NCBI RefSeq assembly: GCF_964656455.1
Contig: NC_135717.1
Span: 13,906,775-13,970,774, forward strand
Length of the DNA: 64,000 bases
Direction of reading: 5' to 3'
Origin: Halichoerus grypus
Taxonomy: Eukaryota; Chordata; Mammalia; Carnivora; Phocidae
Both the position numbers and the translations under genes were made by a program. Positions 56,205 through 64,000 of this stretch are shown here, in pieces. The notes under the pieces are model-generated. The model saw nothing but the letters and a program-made list of their open reading frames with translations, had not been told where the DNA came from and did not search any database. Each line of letters starts with the position of its first letter. Position 1 is the first letter of the stretch.

Positions 56205-56620
56205 AAAAAACATGGATATGAAAATAAAAAAATATATATTATACACACTTTGAACATGGTTTTTACACAATATTTTGTATTTTTTATGCATTAAATATTC
56301 TATAACTTTAAGAGCTGCATTATAATCTATTGTATGGATATTTCATAGTTTATTTAATATGCTCACTCTTGAGACATATAAACTGCTTCCCAAATTTTTA
56401 TAGCAGAAATAACACTGTAATGAATATTCTTGTAACAAGAAGTGAAATAGTTGGGTTAAAGTGTATATATAAATTTTTTTAAGACTTTATTTTTAAGTAA
56501 TCTCCACACCCAATGAGGGGCTCAAATTCATGACCCCAAGATCAAGGGTTATATGCCCTACTGACTGAGCCAGCCAGGCACCCCTAAAGAGTATATATAA
56601 ATTTAAGGCCAAAGACAGCA
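56205..56620 (-). mobile_element. old L1M fragment, antisense, hosting a CanSINE
   Basis: agctgcattataatctattg, tatggatatttcatagttta, aacactgtaatgaatattct and gaagtgaaatagttgggtta correspond to antisense L1M. It continues after the SINE insertion. Confidence 0.65.
56477..56584 (-). mobile_element. short CanSINE, antisense, with 20-bp target-site duplication
   Basis: tttttaagactttattttta, taatctccacacccaatgag, gaccccaagatcaagggtta and actgagccagccaggcaccc. Like 36150-36262 it is a short form dominated by the tRNA-like head. Duplications at 56457-56476 and 56585-56604 match at 19 of 20 positions (gtatatataaattt core). Confidence 0.93.
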
Positions 56621-58054
56621 AGCTTTCTCTGGATATACTCTACCAATTTATGATCTCCTCGGTTATTTGTGAGGTCCTAAAGAATTTTGCTGTATTTTCT
56701 TACTGAAGATTTATTACTTAATCTTCCACAGAGAAGACTATGTATGATCCATTTCAAATTAATGTTTTTAATGGTGTGAGGTAAGATTTCTTATACTTTT
56801 TTCTTTTTAATTTTGTAAATAGTGAAATTGAATAAGCATGGAAATACAGGTTTTATATTACTGCCAAATGAACATTGTGTGGTCTCTCACCTATTTAGAG
56901 AAAAAGAATATAAGCAGCACCCTAGGCTTAGCCCAAACCAAGGGTCACAAAGATTTACTCTTATGTTCTCTTCTGAGAATTTTACAGTTTTAGGTCTTAT
57001 ACTAAGGTCTCTGATCCATTTTGAGTTAATTTTTCTGAATGATGTGAGGTAGGGGAGCAAATTTATTATTCTGCATGTGTATATCTAGTTGTCCCAGCAC
57101 CATTATTGGAAAGAATATTCTTTTTCCCACTGAATTTTATTGGCATCTTTGTTGAAAATCAGTTGACCATAAACATAGTTTATTTATGGACTTTGAATTC
57201 TATTTCATTGATATATATGTCCATCATTGTGCCAGTATCACTGTATTGTTTATTACCATTTAATTGTTTTGAAATGTGAATTGGTGAATTCTCCAACGTT
57301 TTTCTCAAGATTGTTTTGACTCTTTGGAGGTACCTTGTATTTCCATATGAATTTTGGGATCAGCTGGTCAATTTCTGCATGAAAGCCAGATGGGGATTTT
57401 GGTAATTATTGTGTTGAATCTGTAGACAATTTGAGGAATTGCCATCTTTACAATATTAAGTCTTCTGATCATTAAACATGGAATGTCTAAAGATAGTTTT
57501 ACTTCTTCCTTCCTAGACTGGATACTTTTAATTTTTTTCTTCCCTAATTGCCCTGACTAAAACTTCCCATACAATATTTATAAGAAGTGGTAAGAATGTA
57601 CATCCTTGTTTCATTCCTGATGTTAGAGGGAAAGTTTTTGGTCTTTCATCATTAAGTACCCTATTAGCTATGGTTTTTTTGCAGGTTGAGAAAGCTCCCT
57701 TCTATTCCTAATTTGTTGGGTGTCTTTAACATAAAATAGGATGTCGAATTTTATCAAATACCTTTTTTACAATTATTGGCATGATCACGAGGATTCTATA
57801 TTTTATGCTATTGATATGGTGTATTACACTAACTGATTTCTTTGATGTTAAATCAACCTTGCATTCTTAAGATAAAACTCACTTGGTCATGGTGTATAAT
57901 CCTTTTTATATGCTGTTAGGTGTGGTTTACCAATAGTTTGTTGAGGGCTATTGTGTGTTTATAATGAATATTGGCTGGCAGTTCTTTTTTTATTGTGAAC
58001 TCTGACTAGCTTTGGAGTCAGGTTAATGCTAGTCTCATACAATGAGATGTAAAG

Positions 58055-58557
58055 GCTGAGTAATATTCCATTAATTCATCCTTTCTGATGGCTGAGTAAT
58101 ATTCCATTAATTTCTGATGGCTGAGTAATTAATATTACTCAGCCATCAGGAAAGGATGAATACCCAACTTTTACATCAACATGGATGGGACTGGAGGAGA
58201 TTATGCTAAGTGAAATAAGTCAAGAAGAGAAAGTCAATTATCATATGGTTTCACTTATTTGTGGAACATAAGGAATAGCCTGGAGGACATTAGGAGAAGG
58301 AAGGGAAAAATGGGGGGGGGGGTGAATTGGAGGGAGAGATGAACCATGAGAGACTATGGACTCTGAGAAACAAACAGGGTTTTAGAGGGGAGGGGGGAGG
58401 GGGATTGGTTAGCCTGGTGATGGGTATTAAGGAGGGCACGTACTGCATGGAGCACTGGGTGTTATACGAAAACAATGGATTGTGGATCACCACATCAAAA
58501 ACCAATGATGTAGTGTATGGTGACTAACATAACAATAAAATTAAAAAAAAAAAGCAA
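58055..58557 (+). mobile_element. L1 3' end, sense, with an inverted and repeated 5' end
   Basis: From 58131 it reads sense L1: aatattactcagccatcagg, catggatgggactggaggag, ggtttcacttatttgtggaa, gagactatggactctgagaa, ggcacgtactgcatggagca and tgatgtagtgtatggtgact, then the A-rich tail. Its 5' end is preceded by the reverse complement of its own first 30 nt (58074-58103) and extra copies of ggctgagtaat. Imperfect target duplications lie at 58040-58054 and 58558-58572 (13 of 15). Confidence 0.9.
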
Positions 58558-58713
58558 CAATGAAATGTGAAGTGTTTCTCCTCATCTACTGGAATATTTT
58601 GAAGATGACTGGTGTTAATACTTCTTTAAATGTATGATAGAACTGACCAGTGGGACCATCTGGTCCTGGATTTTCTTTATAAGAAGTTTTAAATTTTTTA
58701 ATTCAATCTTTTT

Positions 58714-58912
58714 TTTTTTTTAAAGATTTTATTTATTTATTTGACAGAAAGTGAGAGAGAGCCAGAGCACAAACACAAGCAGGGGGAGTGGGAGAGGGAG
58801 AAGCAGGCTTCCCGCTGAGCAGGGAGCCCGATTCGGGGCTCGATCCCAGGACCCTGGGATCATGACCTGAGCCAAAGGCAGATGCCCAATGACTGAGCCA
58901 CCCAGGCGTCCC
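58714..58912 (-). mobile_element. CanSINE, antisense, perfect 15-bp target-site duplication
   Basis: taaagattttatttatttat, agcaggcttcccgctgagca, gatcccaggaccctgggatc and tgactgagccacccaggcgt. taattcaatcttttt is identical at 58699-58713 and 58913-58927. Confidence 0.97.
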
Positions 58913-60959
58913 TAATTCAATCTTTTTATAAGTTTATTTTATCTTCAATTTCTTCTTGATTCTGTTTTGATACTTTGTGTTTGTCATACAGTTGTTCATA
59001 GTATTTCTTTACAATCCTTTTTACTTCTGTAAGGTCGGTAGTGATGTCTCTTCTTTCACTCCTGATTTTAGGACTTTGAGGGTTTTTTTTTTCTCCCCCC
59101 TCTCTCAATTTAGTTAAAGATTTGTCAATTTTGGTTGATCTTTTCAAAGAACCAAATTTTAATTTTATTGATTCTTTCTACTGTTTGTTTTAATGTGGGT
59201 TTTTTGGTAATTTTTTAGGTAAGATAAAATCCACATAACATAAAACTTAGCATTTTAAAGTAATAATTCAGTGGTATTTTTGTATATTCACGATGCTGCA
59301 TGACCATCACCACTACCTAGTTCCAGAACATTTTCATCACCTCACAAGGAAACCCTGTACCTATAACAAGTCATTCCCATTCCCCACTCCTGCCACTCCT
59401 GGCAATCACTAACCTGCTCTCTGTCTCTGTGGATTTGCCCTTTCTGGACATTTCATAAAAATAGAATATGATATGTGATCTTTTGTTACTTCATGACTTG
59501 TTTCATTTAGAATAATATTTACAAAGTTTATTCATGTGGGAGCTTATATCAGTACCTCATTCCTTTTTATAGCTAGATAATATTTAATTGTGTTGATATG
59601 CCACATTTTGTTTATTCGTTGATCAGTTGATGGACATATGTGTCATTTCTTTTTTTTTTTTTTTTTGGTAATTATAAATAATGCTACTCTGAACATTTTT
59701 GTGCAAAGTTTTGTTCGAACATATGTTTTCAATTCTCTTGGATATATACCTAGAAGTAGAATTACTGGGTCATATGGTAACTCTATGTTTACTACTTTGT
59801 CAAACTGTTTTCCACAGCAGCTGTATCATTTTACATTCCCACCAGAATGTATAAAATTGTTGACAATTGAATTGCTGAAATTGTTCCAAATTTTCCATGT
59901 CCTCATCAAATCTTGTCATTTTCATTAAAAAATTATAGCCATCCTAGTGTGTATGAAATGATATCTCACTCAGGTTTCACTGTGCATTTCTCTAATGACT
60001 AATGATGTTGAGCATCTTTTCATGTGTTTATTGACCATATCTTCTTTGGAAAGTTAAACATTTAAGTCCTTAGCCTATTTTAAAAATTTAATTATTCCTC
60101 TTTTTCTTGTGAAAGAACTATTACAATGGTAGTAGTTCTTCATATATTCTGAATACTAAATCCTTATCAGATATATAATTTCTAAATATTTTCTACCATT
60201 CCTTGGGTTGTCTTTTCATTTTCTTGATAGTTTTCTTCAATGTATAAAAGTTTTTATTTTTTATGAAGTGCAATTTATCTGTTTTTTCCTTTGGATGCTT
60301 GTGCTTTTGGTGTCATATCTAAAACAATGTTGCTTAATCCAAGGTCATGAAGATCTAAACCTATTTTTTTCTCCTAATAGTTTCATTGTTTTAGTTTAGA
60401 TCTTTGATCCACTCAAAATGGATTTTTCTATATGATGTGAAAAGAGACCAACTTCATTCTTCTGCATGTGGCTATCCAGCTGTCCCCAAATCATTTATTG
60501 GAAAAACTGTTCTTTTCCCCATAGAATGGTCAACACCTTTGTCAAAACTCATTTGATTATAAATGTATAGATTTATTTATGGGCTCTCAGTTTATTTCAT
60601 TGGTCTATATATTTATCCCTATGCCAGTATTACACTTTTTTGATTACTGTGATTTTGTGGTAACTTTTGAAATTGGGAAATGTGAGTCTTCTAACGTGAT
60701 TCTTCTTTTTCAAGATTGTTTTTGTTGTTTAGGGTCCCTTGCATTTCCATCTGAATTTCAGGACCAACTTATCAATTTCTGCAAAAAAGGCAGTGGAATT
60801 TTGTTAGCAATTTCATTGAAGCTGTATTTGGGAAGTTTTGCCACCTTAATAATACTAAATCTTCTAATGCATGAATATAGAATAGTCTTTCCATTTAGAT
60901 CACTTTTATTTTTTTTAAACAATATTTTACAATTTTCAGACTATAAGCCTTGCACTTTT

Positions 60960-61060
60960 GTTTTTTAAATATGCTTTACACCCAACATGGGGCTTAAACT
61001 CATGACTCTGAGATCAAGAATCACATGTTCTACTGACTGAGCCAGTTGGGGACTCCCCAT
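60960..61060 (-). mobile_element. short CanSINE, antisense, with target-site duplication
   Basis: tttaaatatgctttacaccc, atggggcttaaactcatgac, tctgagatcaagaatcacat and ctgactgagccagttgggga. gccttgcactttt (60947-60959) and gctttgcactttt (61061-61073) match at 12 of 13. Confidence 0.9.
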
Positions 61061-61600
61061 GCTTTGCACTTTTCTGGTTAAATTTATTTTGAAGTATTTT
61101 CTTCTTTTTGATATTATTGTAAACAGAATTGTTTTCTTGATTTCATATTTGGACTGTTAATTGTTAGTGTATATAAATACAATTTTTATATATTAATACT
61201 GTATCTTGCAATTTTGCTGAACTTATTTGTTAGTTCTAATACTTTTTGTGTGTATGGATTGTTTAAAGTTTTCTACATATAAGATTATTGCATCTGGAAA
61301 CAGAGATAGGTTTACTTCTTCCTTTACCATCTGAGTGACTTTTTCTCCCTTTCCCAATTCTCTTGGCCCAAACTTCCAGTGCAATGTTACATAGAAGTAT
61401 CAAGAGTGGATATCCTTATCTAGTTCCTGATATTAAAGAGAAAGCTTTCAGTTTTTCACCATTAAGTAAATTTTCAGATGTGCGTTTTCTCTAGATGCCC
61501 TTTATCAAGTTGAGAAAGCTCCCTTCTATTCTTAGGTTTTTGAGCTTTTTTTTTTTTTTTTTAATCATGAAAGGGTGTTAGATTTTATCAAGGCTTTTCC

Positions 61601-61790
61601 TTTTTTTAAAAAAATATTTTATTTATTTATTTGACAGAGAGAGAGAGTACAAGCAGGGGGAGTGGCAGGGAGAGAGAGAAGCAGGCTCCCGCTGAGCAGA
61701 GAGTCCAATGTGGGGCTTGATTCCAGCACCCTGGATTCATTACCTGAGCCGAAGGCAGACACTTAACCAACTGAGCCACCCAGGTGCCCC
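61601..61790 (-). mobile_element. CanSINE, antisense, with target-site duplication
   Basis: aaaatattttatttatttat, gcaggctcccgctgagcaga and actgagccacccaggtgccc. atcaaggcttttcc (61587-61600) and atcaatgcttttcc (61791-61804) match at 13 of 14. Confidence 0.96.
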
Positions 61791-62268
61791 ATCAATGCTT
61801 TTCCTGAGAGTATTGACAAGATCATGAGGTTTTTTCCTTTGTTATATTGACATGGAGTATTACATTAACTGATGTTTTTGGATCATAAAACAATCTTGCA
61901 TTCCTAAGATACATTCACTTAGTCACAGTGTATAATTTGTATTATATGCTACTGGATTTGATGTGCTAGAATTTTGCTGAGCGTTTGCATGTCATAATCA
62001 AAAGGAATACTGATCTGTAATTTTTTCATGTGATGTTTTTGTCTAGCCTTTGGAATCAAGATAATATTGGTCTTATAAAATGAGTTATGAAGTACTCTCT
62101 TATCTATTTCATAAAGATTTTGAGAGGGATTATGTTAATTCTTCTTTAAACATGTAGTGGAATTCACCAGTGAAACCATCTGGTCCTGGACTTTACTCTG
62201 TTGGGAGGTTTTTTATTACTGATGTGATGTCTTATCATAGAAAAGTTCAATTCAAAATCTCAAGTACA

Positions 62269-62466
62269 AGGGGACCTGGGTGACTCAGTCAGTTAAGTGT
62301 CTGCCTTCAGTTCAGGTCATGATCCTAGGGTCCTGGGATTGAGTTTTTGCATCAAGCTCCCTGCTCAGCAGGGAGTCTGCTTCTCCCTCCCCATGCTTGT
62401 CTGTGCGCGCGCGCTCTCTCTCTCTCTCTCAAATAAGTAGATACAATCTTTAAAACAAAACAAAAC
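62269..62466 (+). mobile_element. CanSINE, sense
   Basis: aaggggacctgggtgactca, gtctgccttcagttcaggtc, gggagtctgcttctccctcc, a gcgcgcgctctctctctc part and a tail of (AAAAC)n. The probable duplications aaaatctcaagtac (62255-62268) and aaaatgccaagttc (62467-62480) match at 10 or 11 of 14 positions. Confidence 0.92.
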
Positions 62467-63599
62467 AAAATGCCAAGTTCAGAAAAGATTTCTGTTTTTT
62501 CTTGAGTCAGTTTTGGTAGTTTACGTAGTTCCAGGAATTTGTTCATTTCATCTAGGTCTTCTAAATAGTTAGAAGGCAATTGTTCATAGTGTTCTGCCAT
62601 AATCCTTTCTGTTTCTACGAAGTAGGTAAAAATGTCCCCCTTTTTATCCCTGATTTAGTAATCTGAGACTTCCCTATTTTTCCTTGTGGTAACTCTAACT
62701 AATGGTTGTATATTTTGTTGATCTTTGCAAAGAACTAAACTGATTTTTCATGTGTTTTCCTGTTGTCTATTTACTTTATATATGCCCTCCATCTTTATGT
62801 TTCCTTCCTTCCTCTGATTTGGGTTTAATTTCCTCTTCTTTTTCTGACTTTTTAAAATGGAAGTGTAGGTAACTGATTAGAGGCCAATATTTTTTAATGT
62901 ATGCATTCACAGCTATAAATTCCTTCCTAAACACTGCATTCACTGAATAACATACATTTTGGTATGTTACATTTCCATTTTCATCATCTCAAAATATTTT
63001 CTAATGTCCCTTGTGATTTTTTCTTTGACCCATTCGTTATTTAAGAGTATGTTGTTAAATTTCCACAAACTTATAAATGTTCCAAATTTCTTTCCTTCTG
63101 ACTTCTAATTTCATTCCACTGTGGTCGAAGAACATACATGGTATGATTTTAAATTTTTTTTACATTTTATTTAAGCTTGTTTTTTAACCTAACAAATGGC
63201 TTTCCTGGAAAATGTTCCATATGCACTTGATAAGAAGGTGTATTGTGATGTTGGGTAGAGTGTTCCATAGACGCCTAATAGGTCTACTTATAGTGTTTTC
63301 AAGTTTTCTATTTCCTTGTGATCTTCTATCTAGTTTTTGTTCCATTAATGAAAGTTGGTTATTGAAGTCTCCAAATATCATTGTAAAATTATATATTTTT
63401 CCTTCAATTCTGTTAGTTTTGCTTCTTCAAATACTTTGGAGCTCTGTTGTTAGGTATGTGTATATTTATTTTTGTATCTTTTTGGGGAGTTGGTCCTTTT
63501 TTTCATTATATATCCTTTTTTGTCTGTAGTAACAATTATTGTACTCATACCTATTTTGTTTGGTAGCGGCAGGGTATGAGGGTTCCAATTATTCTACAT

Positions 63600-64000
63600 T
63601 CTCAGTGACATATGTTATTTTCTGTTTAATTGATAATGGCCATCATACTGAATGTGAAGTGGTATCTCGTTGTTTTGACTTGCATTTCCTTCATAACTAA
63701 TGATGCTGAGCATCTTCCCATGTGTTTATTGCTTATTTGTATATCTTCTTTGGGGAAGTGTCTATTTATGCCTTTGCCCATTTTTAAATCGGGTTGTTTG
63801 GTATCTGGTCTTTAGTTGTGGGGTTTTTAAAATATATATATATGTTCTGATCATTAATCTTTTATTGGAGATATGATTTACAAACACTGTCTCCCATTCT
63901 ATGGGTTGTGTTTTTACTCTCTTGATAATATGCAGAAAATTTTTAAATTTTGATGAAATCCTGCTTATCTATTTTTTCTTCTGTTGTTTATGAAATTGGG
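63600..64000 (-). mobile_element. second antisense L1, cut by the window edge
   Basis: The text tggccatcatactgaatgtg, aagtggtatctcgttgtttt, gatgctgagcatcttcccat and tgcctttgcccatttttaaa repeats the ORF2 region already seen at about 59940-60090. A separate L1 copy in the same orientation therefore starts here and continues to the right. Confidence 0.85.

Larger units (their letters stand above)
56950..59225 (-). mobile_element. L1 ORF2 fragment, antisense, hosting an L1 and a CanSINE
   Basis: tgatccattttgagttaatt, tctagttgtcccagcaccat, ggtcaatttctgcatgaaag, ttgtggaatctgt-type text, accatctggtcctggatttt and ttgtcaattttggttgatct are antisense ORF2 blocks, in order. It is interrupted at 58040-58572 and 58714-58912. 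Frames are broken throughout. Confidence 0.85.
59230..63590 (-). mobile_element. long L1 copy, antisense, hosting three CanSINEs
   Basis: The left end is the 3' UTR complement (aaaatccacataacataaaa, ccatcaccactacctagttc). It runs 3' to 5' through ORF2: ctagaagtagaattactggg, tgagcatcttttcatgtgtt, ctttgatccactcaaaatgg, gctgtccccaaatcatttat, accaacttatcaatttctgc, atctggtcctggactttact, cttgtgattttttctttgac and cattccactgtggtcgaaga. About 3.9 kb of L1 remain after subtracting the SINEs. It is diverged and without usable frames. Confidence 0.88.

Overview
The window is mammalian nuclear DNA from a carnivoran, most likely a caniform. The main evidence is sixteen copies of the tRNA-Lys-derived carnivore SINE (CanSINE), recognisable by the head gcctgggtggctcag, the tetramer-rich aaataaataaa tail and, for most copies, 10-21 bp target-site duplications. 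Young L1 3' ends of carnivore type, ancient MIR, L2, hAT-Charlie and L1M copies, and GT-AG introns agree with this. The exact species cannot be read from the window.

Only one protein-coding gene is supported. The last two coding exons of a polypeptide N-acetylgalactosaminyltransferase lie on the + strand at 20071-20238 and 20905-21033. They are followed by a ~1.4 kb 3' UTR with a polyadenylation signal at 22414-22419. The encoded 98 residues are the C-terminal part of the ricin-type lectin domain, and the sequence matches GALNT17 (formerly WBSCR17) best. Positions 1-20070 are therefore the 3' part of a large intron, and everything after about 22440 is downstream intergenic DNA in which I see no convincing exon.

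Layout. 1-20 kb: intron with MIR, L2, old L1M pieces, an ancient repeat of unassigned family and two CanSINEs. 20-22.4 kb: terminal exons and 3' UTR. 22.4-40 kb: intergenic, with a CTCF-like site, an antisense L1 3' end, MIRs, six CanSINEs, a nested L1-in-L1, an orphan CpG-rich block at 34.85-35.2 kb and LTR-like remnants at 36.7-38.9 kb. 40-43.6 kb: two sense L1 3' ends flanking a ~0.8 kb almost pure pyrimidine tract. 46.2-47.9 kb: a GC- and CpG-rich block with GC boxes, G-quadruplex motifs, a near-perfect CTCF motif and a ~50-bp minisatellite. 50.3-64 kb: AT-rich DNA made almost wholly of antisense L1s, into which CanSINEs, an LTR and two short rearranged L1s have inserted.

I found no new gene system, CRISPR array, RNA gene or toxin locus. 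The most unusual observations are structural. One CanSINE carries an internal 29-nt segment identical to a diverged L1 copy 5.9 kb away. A 56-nt exact duplication sits in otherwise ancient intronic sequence. Two short L1 insertions have inverted 5' ends (twin-priming type). The minisatellite has an exact 101-bp higher-order duplication next to a CTCF motif. A long TC microsatellite directly abuts the splice acceptor of the terminal coding exon.
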